Below are positions 32,010 to 43,272 of a stretch of DNA of 64,000 nucleotides, one piece after another. Source of the DNA: Kalaharituber pfeilii (lineage: Eukaryota; Ascomycota; Pezizomycetes; Pezizales; Pezizaceae); contig WHUZ01000078.1 in assembly GCA_015179045.1 (NCBI GenBank), positions 186,001-250,000 on the forward strand, in the 5' to 3' direction. Both the position numbers and the translations under genes were made by a program. The notes beneath the pieces were generated by a model, which saw only the letters and a list, made by a program, of their open reading frames with translations, was not told the DNA's origin and made no database searches. Within the stretch, counting starts at the first letter, position 1. Each line of letters starts with the position of its first letter.

Positions 32010-32620
32010 GGCACTATGCCGACTAGGCCCCGTTGCCGTTCATTGGCCTATTGACTGGGTTCGTTCAGCACCGTCGTAGCGCCCGACTGCTAATAGACTC
32101 TTCTGGTAAGTAGTGGGCCTACTTTGCTGCATACTTCCGCATAATTTTGCATCATGTGCAGCACCTGTGTATCCACATCCCGATTCACTTCAAACATTCC
32201 GCGCGTATCGACAAGCACATGTGCGTATGCGATGATTTGTAGGGACATATTCGTGATGATTCATATTACTTACTATAGATTAGGCAAGGATAAAGGGTAC
32301 CTCACGACATCTGCCTAGTTTGGCTTGTGTATCTTCTGCAGTACCTTGTGGTAACTATTTCTATTTGATTTGAACAACAACTGCTGTCCTCGAATAGATA
32401 ATATCGTGTCCTGCTCCTCCGCAGCCTCGTGGTAAAAATTAGGAGCTAATCTATCCTAGCCTGCTGGGATGAGATGAGGAGCAGCATGCCTTTCGAAGAG
32501 TGTATGCTACAACAGCCAATGAAAAGACAGGTTTTCTGACCTCCCGAAAATGCTGTCAAGATGATCTTGGTGATTGGAACACGTATCCATATCTCTATCA
32601 GATGATAAATGTGAGGATGT
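32010..32620 (-). pseudogene. Unidentified gene remnant, right-arm copy
   Basis: On the minus strand it carries segments homologous to the left arm's 16560-17120, including GMFEVNRDVDTQVLH and LSIRGQQLL. It has stops and frame changes. Product unknown. Confidence 0.4.
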
Positions 32621-32742
32621 GATGGTTGCTGATCCTAGCCCCTAACCCCAAAGAACATGCTGTTGTAAGCCGCTCAGCGTGCCGCTGAGCACCCTCATTC
32701 CAGGCAATGCATCACACGATAATATGTTCAATTGTGCTCTAT

Positions 32743-32987
32743 CCTGGGGGCGAGATGTACACCTACCACAGACAGGCATTGAGGTCATTGACCTCAAGCT
32801 GTGCAAGGAAGACGCCCTTACCACAGACAGGCATTGAGGTCATTGACCTCAAGCTGTGCAAGGAAGACGCCCCAGCCAAATGGGAAAAGGCCATCAATGA
32901 GGCTAAGGGTGACTCGGTGGCTATTTTTACAGATGGCAGCCGCAGTGAGGAAGGCGGTGTTGGTGGCGGATGGTGCTGGAGGCGGGT

Positions 32988-33021
<34 letters not shown>

Positions 33022-34837
33022 TTCATTAATCGCATGCCGCCCTATGGGCTATGGCGATGTTTAGTTACAGTGGTATGATGGAAAATTGATAATGAAAGAG
33101 TAAAGAAAAATCGATAATGAAAGAGTAAAGAAAAATTGAACCGTCCTATTCCTCCCCCGCCCATTCCAATATTTCCGCCATGTTTGTGTCCTTATCTAAC
33201 TGTCTTATCACGTCTGCTCCTCTTGCGGTTTTCCTGTTCCATGCCGAGCAGCTACTCTTTATGTGTTCCCAGGTCTCCGGCGCTTCGCCGCACCATCTGC
33301 ACTCCGGGGAGGTGGCCTTTCCAATCCTGAATCTCCATTCCTTCAGTCCCTTATTGCCCAATATCCCTGCCATTGTGGCCAGATACCGGCGTTTGTCGAC
33401 CTTTTGGAGTGGGCGGTAGTTCAGTCCGGCTTGGTTCCTTTCGGCTGCTCTGGATGCTTTGTATTCTTGTCTTATTCCTGGCTCTGTCACTATCTCGTCT
33501 TCGCTTCGCAAGGCAGTGCCAACTTTCGCCGCTTGGTCCGCCCCCGTGTTGCCTTGTATTCCTTTATGGCTCTTGACCCACATGATCGCAAGGTCTAGAT
33601 CACCCCTGGCTGCCCTTTCTTCCCAACGTCTCCTCACCTCGCTGGCGGCTCCGTCGGGTGTGGGGTCGCCTCTCGCTATCTTTTGTAGTTTTGCGATCGC
33701 CGTCTGTGAGTCGGTGATTACCATCAGCTCGCCTGGCACTTGTAGGGCCTTGCTTATCGCTATGAGCTCTCCATCGTTTACCGTGCTTCTCTTCCCCAGG
33801 TAGTAAGACTGTGCAGTGGATCGATGGTATACTCCCGCTCCCGTTGTGTCCTCTATCCTGCGGCCGTCCGTATACACCCCTTCCCATCCTTCGTCTGTCT
33901 CTCTTTCTATGATAGCTTCCCATTCGTCCCTGCTCAGGTCGCTCGGTTGGTAGCAGGTTAGTCAGAGGGGTCCCGGTGGGTAGGCACAAAGGCAACTGTG
34001 TGGGACGGTGAGGTCTCAGGAATGAGGGGTGCCCTTGAAGCAGTTGATGGCAGTGCAAAAGTACTACTACTCGCAGACTCTCAGGCAGCTATCAGTGCAG
34101 TCCAGAAAGCAGGAAAAACTGGCAAGGCAAGAACCGCAGACCTAGCGCGGGTGATAGACCTGATTGCAGAGAGGCGGCGGAGGCTAAGGAAGGCAGATGC
34201 AGTGAAGCTGGCATGGGTCAAGGCCCACGTGGGGATAGAAGGCAATGAGAAGGCGGATGAGTTGGCCAAAGAGGGGGCCAAGGGCATGAGGTATGATGGG
34301 CAGGCCACTGAGGGTGGGCTGCGTCAAGAGTTAGTTCGAAAAAGAAAAGAGGAGAGGGAGCGTGCAGGGTTTGGGAAGGGCAAATTCGTAAAGTGGGGCA
34401 GGAGAGCACTCACAAATTACACATGGCTGCGGACTGGAAAAGGCGGAGCTATGTGGAGGAGGATGGTCAGGGGCGAGGAGGTACAATGCACATGTGGTGA
34501 GGCATGGAGTGCTGAGCATGTGGTGTTCAGATGCACAGAACTGGTGCGGCCCCAGAGGAAGAACAAAAACGGGGCACATGTCACCTGGCAGTCCTGGGAG
34601 GACCTAGAGGAGAAAGGGTGGAAGCAAGAAGGCGTGGAAGGTGACCCGGTCGAGTACTGGTTTGCCTGCCTCGATCTGGGGTAGCCGGGGACCGGGGGAC
34701 GGAGGGCACTGGGTGCTCAAGGGTGTATGTAGATTCCGTAATTAGTTGTCTCAAACCTGGCCCGGGTATATGGGTCCCTGCCATAGGCTGGTAGCCTGTA
34801 TGCGGGGTTACGTGAATAAAAAAAAAAAAAAAAAAAA
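32743..34837 (+). mobile_element. LINE-B, 5'-truncated, interrupted by LINE-A
   Basis: TSD ATTGTGCTCTAT is at 32731-32742 and 34838-34849. The left part encodes a linker and the start of RNase H (IFTDGSRSEEGGVGGG, about 32920-32975). It contains a direct duplication of about 53 bp (32766-32818 and 32821-32873). After the LINE-A insertion the RNase H resumes at about 33970 (TVWDGEVSGMRGALE, LADSQAAISAV, GNEKADELAK). It then has a C-X-C-X7-H-X4-C knuckle (CTCGEAWSAEH), a stop at 34684, 3' UTR, tail B and poly(A). The insertion splits RNase H, so this copy is dead. Confidence 0.88.
32990..33955 (-). mobile_element. LINE-A, RNase H to 3' end, nested in LINE-B
   Basis: The minus-strand frame runs from about 33950 to 33146. 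It encodes the linker SRDEWEAIIERETDEGW, RNase H with YTDGRRIEDTTGAG, NDGELIAISKAL, TDSQTAI and GNTGADQAAK, and the knuckle CRWCGEAPETWEHIKSSC. It ends EILEWAGEE. The 3' UTR, tail A and long poly(T) lie at 32990-33145. The ORF is open throughout. The 5' junction is approximate because no exact target duplication was found. Confidence 0.88.
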
Positions 34838-34865
34838 ATTGTGCTCTATATTTGTGATGGGGTTT

Positions 34866-34975
34866 CTAATACTCGCTGGTTCTGAAAGTATTGTAAAGCT
34901 GCATAACAAAATTGCAGTATTCCAAAAGGCGAATAGCACATACGATTTATGCAGCATTCCAAAACCAGCAAGGAC
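34866..34975. mobile_element. MITE copy, one eroded end
   Basis: This is a second member of the 31075 MITE family. It keeps the left CTCGCTGGTT end and the GCATAACAAA/AAAGGCGAATAGC core. The right end is mutated. The left-arm partner is at 16365-16445, so this copy predates the duplication. Confidence 0.7.
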
Positions 34976-35126
34976 GACGAAAAAGCCAAAGGCTGCAGTG
35001 ATTTGTATCTCCTGATATCTAGCTGCAATCTCAGTCCGAGTATCAAATCTAAGTAGTACTTAGGTACGCTATGGACTATTATATGTTATCTGATAATGTT
35101 GAGCACATACAAAGCTGGTAACAGTC

Positions 35127-35190
35127 TTTTTTTTTTTTTTTTTTTTTTTTTTACGTGACCCCGCGTGCAGCTGTTCGCCATGGCAGGGCG
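35127..35190 (-). mobile_element. Tail-C micro-insertion
   Basis: Poly(T) is followed by inverted tail C. The TSD GCTGGTAACAGTC / GCTAGTAACAGTC is at 35114-35126 and 35191-35203. Confidence 0.9.
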
Positions 35191-35202
35191 GCTAGTAACA
35201 GT

Positions 35203-35510
35203 CGATTTCATTGTTCGCATAGAACTTTTATTACAACATATCAGTATATGAACTCTCTTGCCTCTCATCTAACTGCAATTAATACTGAAGTGCGCGAGGA
35301 AGTCGTTGGGGTAGAGGTCAGCCAGGAAAGCATTGCAGCGATATTCTATGGTGCAGCAACTGGGATTGTGGTACTGTTACATTCCAGTACATACATACCT
35401 GCGGAGCATTACAACGAGCCTTTCGGAGCCGCATCATTTCTATCAATGCCGGAATGGGGCCAACCAAATAGCGTCCCGGCTTCCCTAAGGCACAATTCCA
35501 TACAGTAGGC
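35203..35510 (+). pseudogene. Unidentified coding fragment, right-arm copy
   Basis: This is an open frame with REEVVGVE, IAAIFYGAATGIVVL and FLSMPEWGQ, the better-preserved partner of 15885-16255. It has no start of its own and the ORF closes at 35508. I do not recognise the family. Confidence 0.45.
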
Positions 35511-35619
35511 GTGTGTATCAACATATTATACATCTCATTTTCTCATGTATAGATTTTGTATCTGAAGGTTACACCAAATAGATCTAGGGTGGAAAGAAAA
35601 GCTAATACAATGTAGACTT

Positions 35620-35818
35620 TTGAAGACGGAGAATTGCAGGTGGCGGATGTGTTTTTTCATCCCACACAGGAAAGCATCAGGCCCTACAGCAAAGGATTTG
35701 CCGAAATTTTCTGCAGCTACCCCTCTGCCCCCTCAATGAACTATTTCGACGTTACGTCCCTAATTCGCCAGCAGGGGGTAGCACAGGCTACTTATGAATC
35801 GGAAACCTGTCCTTAGCC
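35620..35818 (+). pseudogene. Unidentified coding-like segment
   Basis: A frame with VADVFFHPTQESI and SMNYFDVTSLIRQQG looks protein-like in composition and lies just downstream of 35203-35510. It may be another exon of the same unknown gene. A LINE-A insertion follows at 35841. No family was recognised. Confidence 0.35.
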
Positions 35819-35837
35819 ATCTCAGCCGACTTCAAAC

Positions 35838-35840
<3 letters not shown>

Positions 35841-35873
<33 letters not shown>

Positions 35874-36448
35874 CATTACTCGCATGCCGCCCTGAGGGCT
35901 ATGGCGAGGTATAAATAAACTAGTTAATTACAGGTATAACGAATAAAATAAATGCTAATAATCACTCCTGCCCTGCCCATTCCAGTATCTCCCCGATGTT
36001 CGTATCCTTGTCTGGTTGTCTTAATCCTCCCGCTCCGTCTTTCATCTTTCCCTTCCATGTCTGACATTCGTTGGTTATGTGGGCTAGGTTCTCGGGTGCT
36101 CTCCCACACCATCGGCATTCCGGGGAGTCCGTCTTTCCTATGGTGTGCCTCCATTCTTTGAGTCCCTTGTTCCCTAGGATACCGGCCAGGGTTGCGATTC
36201 TCCTGCGGTTGTCTATTCTTTGAAGGGGTCGGTAGGACATACGGAGGCGGTTCCTTTCGTCGGCTCGGAGGTTTTTGGCTTCCTGTCTGATGCCTGCTTC
36301 TGTAGCAATGTCCTCTTCGCACTGTAGTGCCGTGCCTATCTTAGCCGCCGTGTCCGCCTTGGTGTTGCCTTCTACCCCTTTGTGTGCTTTGATCCACATT
36401 ATTGCGATGTCTTGGTCCCCGCTTGCGACTCGTCTCTCCCATCGTTCT
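35841..36448 (-). mobile_element. LINE-A 3' fragment
   Basis: TSD CGACTTCAAACCAA is at 35827-35840 and 36449-36462. On the minus strand it encodes the end of RNase H (WIKAHKGVEGNTKAD), the knuckle CRWCGRAPENLAHITNEC and the terminus EILEWAGQE. The 3' UTR, tail A and poly(T) follow. Confidence 0.92.
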
Positions 36449-36611
36449 CGACTTCAAACCAAGGTAAACTAAACTGCTAGCTAACCGTAGACAAGAAATT
36501 GTGGTAATATTCAATATGTGGCCTTCAGCCTCAAAATTCCGTTTACGAACCAATAGGAGCGCATGCATCAATGCCGATCGGTCAGCTCGTTCTTTATCGC
36601 AATGAATCGCA

Positions 36612-36690
36612 TTTTCTTTTTCCGTTTATTTTTGGTCACTCCACATGCAGGCTACTAGCCTCTGGCAGGCAGAGCGTCTATCGGCTTGTA
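36612..36690 (-). mobile_element. Degenerate tail-B copy
   Basis: This is a T-rich stretch followed by a mutated inverted tail B (CATGCAGGCTACTAGCCTCT). The stem GGCT/AGCC is intact. No target duplication was found. Confidence 0.55.
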
Positions 36691-37260
36691 GTTGAATAAA
36701 TTTATCACAAAACAAGAAACTAAAGAGAATACAGGAAAGAGTAGAGTGTTTCACCTAGAAACCGCCCATCACCGGGAAACCGCCCAAATTTATGGGACAA
36801 TGGATAAAGCTCCTGTGAATGAGAATGGCCCTCAGGTGGGCTCAAATTAAAGCCAGAGCATGGGAGAATATAGTAAATTATTTTTTGCACATTCCTTTTA
36901 CCAATTTATAGCATATGAGTGGTGACATATTCTGGTATATATCCAACCCTTATATTAGCCATGCTGTGAGTCGCCATGTGTGGAAGAGCTTACCTGAAGT
37001 CTTATGTACTGAATATAAGCTCTATAGCCTATGCTGAAGAGGTGTGACAAGTTTGGTTGTGACTGCACTAATACCCATAGAGTACCAATAGCATACTCTA
37101 GTGAACATTTTTCCTATTTTGGTAAAGGTAATACTGGGTGTTTATGCAAAGAAGAACATGAATAGGGACTGTCTAAAATCATAAAATAGCAATATATGTA
37201 TAGGAAGATACTTTCTGAATAGCTTACAGCACTGGCTGCTGATTTGGACACATGAGTACT

Positions 37261-37792
37261 TGTCACGGAGGTTGACATAGTCGATAGAGAGTCTATGATC
37301 TCCTAATGAGGTAGTCATTACTAGAACGGTCGCTCCGTTAGTAGTGTAACACCATTAGGAAATAATAGTAAGCACTAAGCAGGAAGCCTAGGGATGATCA
37401 GGACAGGACGCTGTCGGTCACCTACGGCTTGGCAGAGTAAGCCGCCACAGGGCCCTAATTAGAAATGCTACTCCGTTATCTCTAGAAGAGATAACTAGGC
37501 TAGGTTTAGTGCTAGGAGGAGCTGATAAGTCTGAAACCTGATAGGTAACGGACCGGACCGTGTATCCAGTAGATTGGAACAAGGCCTCAGCCTCCGTAGA
37601 AAGCCACTGTCAGAAAGGGCACTTAGGATGGGATCCAGTAAGAGTATTTAACTTGAGCTGGATGGCCCGCCCCGACAGAAGAACCATTATCAGTGAAAGC
37701 TGTAACACTCCCGCTTAAAGTTATTTCTGTATAAGAATATATTATAAGTTTTTTATTCACATAATCGGCCGTGACGAAGCACCCCCGTTATA
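37261..37792 (+). mobile_element. Solo LTR, 532 bp
   Basis: It starts TGTCACGGAGG and ends CCCCCGTTATA, with TSD GTACT at 37256-37260 and 37793-37797. The uninterrupted inverted copy near 43780 confirms both junctions. The termini are TG...TA, not TG...CA. Confidence 0.85.
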
Positions 37793-38261
37793 GTACTATA
37801 GTATATATGTGTGTATAAAAACTCAATTACTCAACATAATGCATAGGAGTACTTACTTATATGAGGCCATGGAGACTTAAAGACATCTTTTATTCATTCA
37901 GCGGTTCATGCCATCATGTCATCTATGACATCACATGATTGCTGTAACTATTTGGGATTGGTAAGGTAGTTCTCTACAAGTAAATATGCATAAATGATTG
38001 TGATGTCAGATACGCTTGATATATAACAGCTATAAGTGTCAAACAACTATGTGTGCCATCTAGAGAACTAGTAATATCACTACTCAAGAGTTTTCTTGAT
38101 ATGCCTAGTAGATAGGATGTAGCTCTATCTCCCTATGACCTCCATTGCAAAAATTGGGAATTATTTCTCACCTGGACTACAAGGAAACACTAGACTGGAC
38201 AGATTGAACTCAGTAGCACCATAATTACTTACTTGGACTCTGCGTATGCAATTCACTATTG

Positions 38262-38319
38262 CTTGGTAGCCTGTATGCGGGGTTACGTGAATTAAAAAAA
38301 AAAAAAAAAAAAAAAAAAC
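38262..38319 (+). mobile_element. Tail-B micro-insertion
   Basis: TTGGTAGCCTGTATGCGGGG then TTACGTGAATT and poly(A). ACTCTG occurs on both sides (about 38235 and 38320), which gives only a weak target duplication. Confidence 0.65.
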
Positions 38320-38387
38320 TCTGTACTTGCATTGCTATATACTTGCACTGTTAGCATCTGCCCGAATCAGTTTAGGTTAGTTGAACT

Positions 38388-38718
38388 TATCAAAATAAGC
38401 GGAGTCTTTTTGGTAAATGCTTGTATTCACGAAGGGAATCAAAGGCAAGCTCGTTGAGTCTGATCTATTAAGAAGTGGCAGAATTGCCCAACTTATATAC
38501 ACAGAAAGTGAGATATAACGTGACTTCAATACCATGACAGAAAAGGAAAACATAATCCAACCGAGAGGTGTGTGAGTCAACGCTAATAATAACCGAAACA
38601 CTATAAGCGCCAGACATGGTTCATATGCATGAAATAATCAAGTGAAACAAGTGATAACGGGGTGAATTACTATTAAAGGAAACTGCAACATAAATGCAAC
38701 GGATGTACCATTCCAACA
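38388..38718 (-). repeat. Copia 1 3' LTR
   Basis: This 331-bp LTR starts TGTTGGAATGG and ends TTATTTTGATA on the element strand. It is identical by eye to the 5' LTR. Confidence 0.95.
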
Positions 38719-38725
38719 CTCTCTC

Positions 38726-41700
38726 TCAGACGTTGCAGCCAAGTTGTTGAGAAAAACGATTGTGCTTCACGAGTTCCAAAGCCTTTGTACAGAGGTCAGC
38801 GGGATTAGTGTCTGTAGGGAAGTAGTCGAGTGTAAAGTCTCCAGCTGCTAGGTGTTCACGAGTGATATGATAGTGAACATCAATGTGCTTTGTTCTTTGG
38901 TGATGCATGGGATTGTTGGATATGTCGATGGCGGAGGTAGAATCGGCCCAAAGGTGTATAGGTATTTCGAATTTGAGTTCTTCGAAACCATGTTTGTACC
39001 AGATGGCTTGTCGTACAGCAAGTGAGAGAGCGATATATTCTGATTCCGTAGTGGATGCTGAGACACAGTTTTGTTTAACTGATCTCCAGGAAATAAGGCA
39101 GTCTCCAAGCGTAAACGCATATCCCGACCATGAGCGACGGGTATCCAGACAAGAAGCATAAGATGCATCAGCATAACCAGTAAGAACTAGAGATCTTCCA
39201 CGTGGATAGGTGAGTTTCCATTGACGAGTTCCAGACAGGTACCGTAGTACGCGTTTGACGGCTTCGTGATGAGACTTTAGAGGTCGTGAAGAGAACTGAG
39301 AGAGGAAGGAGACAGTATACGCAAGGTCAGGTCTGGTTCCGGTGACTAAATACATTAGCGAGCCAATGATCTGCTGATATAAGGTTGTATCGACAGGTTC
39401 ATCATCTTCGGTAGCTTTTTGGAGCTTTAATTTTGGATCCATAGGGGTAGTGACTGGCCGACAGGATTCCATACCGAAACGCTTGAGTATTTGTTCGACG
39501 TACTGTGACTGACTGAGAGTAATACTCTCTCTATTTTGTTGAATTTCGATTCCTAGTAACCATTGGAGTTGTCCCTTCACTGTTACCGTGAAGTGCTTCT
39601 GAAGATGCTCAATTAAGAGATCTAAATCAGCTCGGACACCGCTGATGGTAAGGTCGTCAACGTATACCACAAGAATTGTCCTGCGGTTGGCATTAAAGAA
39701 AACGAAGACGCATGGATCGAAGTGCAGAGGTTTGAACCCTAGGTCAGCAAGTACTGAGGTTAATTTTTCATACCATTTCAGTGGAGCTTGCTTGAGACCA
39801 TATAATGCCTTTTTTAGACGAAGTACTTTTCCTTCAAGACCGATGCCGGGTGGTGGTAGCATCCAGATCTCTTCGTCCAGGTTACCATTCAGAAACGCTG
39901 TCTTTATATCAAGTTGTTCCAGTAGGAGGTTAAGACTAGCTGCTAGGGCTATGACGAGTCGTAGGGAATCATACCGTGTTACTGGTGCGAAGGTCTCGTC
40001 ATAATCAATTCCATATTGTTGGCTGAAGCCCTTGACTACTAGTCTCGCCTTATACCGCTCAATTGATCCATCAGCTCTATGCTTAATCTTGAAGACCCAT
40101 CGGGAGTGGATAGGCTTTCTTCCTGGTGGTAAGTCCTTGGTGTCGTATTCATCCCATACTTTTGCATCCAAGATGGACTGAAGTTCTTCTTGAATTGCTT
40201 GTGTCCATTGAGCATAGTCATATCCTGACATAGCTTCCTTGTACGTTTGAGGCTCTCTGGCAGCAAAGGCGAATCCTGAAAATCCAGTGTAATCCGGGTT
40301 AGGGTTTCTGGATTCTCTTTCAGGGTATCTGCGCGTTGTGGAGGAGGAGGGCTCTGGCGTATCTTGGCGGGAAGTATGTTCAAAGAGAAGTTGACTTTCT
40401 GCTTCATGCTCGAGAGTTCGTTCTTTAACAGCGGTCGGCCAATGTGTGTCATACCTATGAAACCATGTAGTTTCCTGCGTTGGTTCTGTAGGTGTAATAC
40501 GTGGTGACTGTTTGTTTGGAGACTGTTGAGCTGAGGGAGAGGCGCTGAATTGTGGAATAGATGGGGTAGATATTGACGACAGTGGGGACTCTGTACCGGT
40601 TCCGATTTCTTCGATCCTTTTGGGAGAGGAGGGGAAGGTACCAGGGATTGATTGCTGAGGAGGAGTATGAGTAGTGAACTTGACAGCTGGATCAGTCGAA
40701 GAATTGAGGTTTTGTATGCCTGCTTCGATGTCGGTGACGTTTGAGATGGGAACGAACCGAACATATCGATACTCTTTGACTGTCCTATCTGAAGGGTTGT
40801 AAATGCGGAACATATTGACATTAGGCAAATATCCCACAAGGTGACCTTCGAATGCTCTAGCGTTCAGTTTGCTTCCGGCACCCCGAGTTTCCTGAGGTAT
40901 ATGAACGTAGCATTTCGAGAAGAAGGGACGTAGGTGTCCGATCTGTGGTCGTTTGTTGTATAGTATTTCGTACGGTGTTTTCCCTTGAAGTACCGTATGA
41001 GGAAGACGATTTCTGGTATAAGTAGCCCAATTAAAGGCTTCTGCCCAGAGAAATTTGGGAGCGTCTCCAAGTGCGGGTCGTACCATGTTGGTTAAGGTGA
41101 GGTTGTATCTCTCAGCCACACCATTAGATTCTGGAGAGTATGCAGCAGTAAATTCTAGAACAATCCCTTTACTTTCGCAATAGGATTTCCATGCATTATT
41201 GACATATTCTCCTCCCCTATCAGAGCGAATGCGACGGGGGTATCGTTTCGTGCTGAGATTGACTATTTCGCATAGGTGAATAAGGCTAGTGATGGCATCA
41301 GATTTGTGCCGCAGAAAGCGTATTTCAGCATATCTGGAAAAGTCATCAATGAACGAAAGATAATAGAGTGAACCAGACAGGGAGTTAACCGCGAAAGGAC
41401 CAGCTACATCCGTATGAACTAAATCAAACGGAGCGGACGTGGTGGAAGTGGAGGGCTTGGGTGTGATTCGACGTGAGTTGTATTTTTCACACATGTCACA
41501 GAAGAATGACGATGGACGTTTGGGGAGTTTGTCACCGTCAATGTATCTCTCTCTAGCTTTAGACCAATTTTCAGGAGAGGAATGTCCCAGAGCTTCGTGC
41601 CAAAAACGTACGGAGGCAGAGAGTGCAGTTCCGAACTTGGACAGGGGATTTATTTGAAAAGTCCCGTGTTGTTGCCGAGCAGAGAAACAGAGTGCATTAT

Positions 41701-43168
41701 CAGATTTTCTTCTAACTTCCATCCAATCATCTTCCGCAATTAACCGAAATTTTCCCAAGGCAGCAATAACATTCCAAGAAATCAAAGACGCTTCATTCCA
41801 ACCAGGTATAAACAGAACATTATCAAAGGAAAGCTCTAGAACACGACCATCCATCTTCACATTCATCCTCACTGTTCCACTATGGGTACTATAGAGTATA
41901 GCACCTCCACCAACTCTTATTGGTGTCCTGTTGAGAACTGGATTCTCTAGGTAGTGGTAGTTAGCGGTGATGTGATGAGATGCGCCGGTATCAAGGAGCC
42001 ATACCTCGTATGTATCTGTTCCCTCGGCTTTGAGAGCTGTCCCGACAATAGGAAGAGCTGTTGCTATCATTGCTCTACCAGTACCTTGGTCCGGAGAGAA
42101 TGAGATGGGAAAGATATCAGTTGTTGAGGAGGAGGAGGAGGAGGAGAACGGAACAACAGCAGTAGAGGAAGAAGAGGCGAGACCCGCAAAACCAGGACGA
42201 GGAGTACCAGCCTTAAGTGCAGAAAGAGACTGGTTGTACTGCTTAAGTACGTCACAGGTCGTATGGATGTGTCCAACAAAAGTAAGTCCCCTGCTTTTAC
42301 ACCAGGAACATTCATTTTTGCCAGCCGGAGTCGATGGTTGCTTCTTCTTGTTGTTCCTCTTCTTCTTGCCCTTTGAGGCTGTGGTGTTGGTGGTAGCAGG
42401 CTTCGGGGTAGTCGTAGCCGCAGGAAACGCAGCACCAGCTGTAGAGGTAGAGGAGACGGCATCTAACAGGCGTTGTCGAATATCCGCGTATTCTGAGGAT
42501 TCGGCGACTGCGAGTAGAGTTTCTTTTAGTTGCTGTTGTGACGGAGGAAGAGAGTTGATAAGCAAGACACTTTTGAAGACAGAGTCTTCCCATGCAGTTT
42601 TGAGGCCTTGAAGATATTTCTTTGAGGAGGCGTCCGCTGAAGCGACCCGAGCATTGAATCTTTGCCAAAGCGTTTCATATTGCTGTATATGGTCGATCAT
42701 GGTCGTGGATTCTTCTTTGTGGGCGTTAAGAACTGCTAGGAGGAAAGAGAGATTAGATGTGACATTTTTGCGGTCGAATCGCTCTTCTATAGCTTTCCAG
42801 GCTATGTGAGCATCATCTGTTTCAGACACCAAGTAGACGAGGTCATCATCGATCATCTGCGAGAGTAACGAGTTCGCGAAGGCTGATTTATTATTCCATT
42901 TTTTGGCTTCGTTTGCATCACTTGGTTTCTTTTCTTCGCCAGATACTATCTCCCATACCTGAGCACCTTTGAGATGTACTTTCGCTCGTGATGTCCACGA
43001 TTGATAGTTGGGGTTGGAGGGGTCTAGTTTGGTGAAGGAGAAGATACGGTATGAGTAGTTGCAGTCGTCGCTCATGTTGGAAGATGGTTTCTTCGAATCT
43101 TTCGGTGGAGAAATAGAGGAGCTAGAGCCTGTAGCGGAAGAGGAGGGTGGAGCAATTGATTCTGCCAC
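38726..43168 (-). CDS. Copia Gag-Pol polyprotein (1480 aa)
   Basis: This is a single-ORF polyprotein in Copia order. Gag (UBN2-type, roughly residues 40-240) is followed by a Ser/Lys-rich linker and a Cys/His cluster (CSWCKSRG...HIHTTC). The protease has WLLDTGASHH near residue 394. Integrase has an HHCC part (WHEALGHS...CDMC) and the DDE core TDVAGPF (~586), FIDDFSRY, SDRGGEY and SPESNGVAERYN. Reverse transcriptase has YVDDLTIS near 1170. RNase H has GYADASYAS near 1333 and SEYIALSLA. The stop lies 8 bp before the 3' LTR. All active-site residues are present. The first ATG at 43168 lies about 100 bp past the primer-binding site, which fits a short leader. Confidence 0.96.
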   Translation of the reverse strand: MAESIAPPSSSATGSSSSISPPKDSKKPSSNMSDDCNYSYRIFSFTKLDPSNPNYQSWTSRAKVHLKGAQVWEIVSGEEKKPSDANEAKKWNNKSAFANSLLSQMIDDDLVYLVSETDDAHIAWKAIEERFDRKNVTSNLSFLLAVLNAHKEESTTMIDHIQQYETLWQRFNARVASADASSKKYLQGLKTAWEDSVFKSVLLINSLPPSQQQLKETLLAVAESSEYADIRQRLLDAVSSTSTAGAAFPAATTTPKPATTNTTASKGKKKRNNKKKQPSTPAGKNECSWCKSRGLTFVGHIHTTCDVLKQYNQSLSALKAGTPRPGFAGLASSSSTAVVPFSSSSSSSTTDIFPISFSPDQGTGRAMIATALPIVGTALKAEGTDTYEVWLLDTGASHHITANYHYLENPVLNRTPIRVGGGAILYSTHSGTVRMNVKMDGRVLELSFDNVLFIPGWNEASLISWNVIAALGKFRLIAEDDWMEVRRKSDNALCFSARQQHGTFQINPLSKFGTALSASVRFWHEALGHSSPENWSKARERYIDGDKLPKRPSSFFCDMCEKYNSRRITPKPSTSTTSAPFDLVHTDVAGPFAVNSLSGSLYYLSFIDDFSRYAEIRFLRHKSDAITSLIHLCEIVNLSTKRYPRRIRSDRGGEYVNNAWKSYCESKGIVLEFTAAYSPESNGVAERYNLTLTNMVRPALGDAPKFLWAEAFNWATYTRNRLPHTVLQGKTPYEILYNKRPQIGHLRPFFSKCYVHIPQETRGAGSKLNARAFEGHLVGYLPNVNMFRIYNPSDRTVKEYRYVRFVPISNVTDIEAGIQNLNSSTDPAVKFTTHTPPQQSIPGTFPSSPKRIEEIGTGTESPLSSISTPSIPQFSASPSAQQSPNKQSPRITPTEPTQETTWFHRYDTHWPTAVKERTLEHEAESQLLFEHTSRQDTPEPSSSTTRRYPERESRNPNPDYTGFSGFAFAAREPQTYKEAMSGYDYAQWTQAIQEELQSILDAKVWDEYDTKDLPPGRKPIHSRWVFKIKHRADGSIERYKARLVVKGFSQQYGIDYDETFAPVTRYDSLRLVIALAASLNLLLEQLDIKTAFLNGNLDEEIWMLPPPGIGLEGKVLRLKKALYGLKQAPLKWYEKLTSVLADLGFKPLHFDPCVFVFFNANRRTILVVYVDDLTISGVRADLDLLIEHLQKHFTVTVKGQLQWLLGIEIQQNRESITLSQSQYVEQILKRFGMESCRPVTTPMDPKLKLQKATEDDEPVDTTLYQQIIGSLMYLVTGTRPDLAYTVSFLSQFSSRPLKSHHEAVKRVLRYLSGTRQWKLTYPRGRSLVLTGYADASYASCLDTRRSWSGYAFTLGDCLISWRSVKQNCVSASTTESEYIALSLAVRQAIWYKHGFEELKFEIPIHLWADSTSAIDISNNPMHHQRTKHIDVHYHITREHLAAGDFTLDYFPTDTNPADLCTKALELVKHNRFSQQLGCNV

Positions 43169-43272
43169 TTTTGCGGTAAGTGGAGGAGACTATGTAAGGG
43201 ACCGAAAAAGAGTTGCTTTTGAAGGGTGTAGGAACAGTAATTCAAGTGCGGCGTCAAGCCGGGCTCATAACC

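Larger units (their letters stand above)
25807..35515 (-). repeat. Right arm of large inverted duplication
   Basis: This is the inverted counterpart of 15860-22325. It has been enlarged by LINE-A, LINE-B, two tail-C elements, several tail-A insertions and a MITE. The spacer between arms contains the end of patatin copy 2 and the LINE at 24497-25806. The outer end is near 35515. Confidence 0.82.

Noticed and set aside
38726..43168. Plus-strand ORFs inside both Copia elements (for example 42030-42611)
   Set aside because: They are shadows of the Gag-Pol frame caused by its codon bias.
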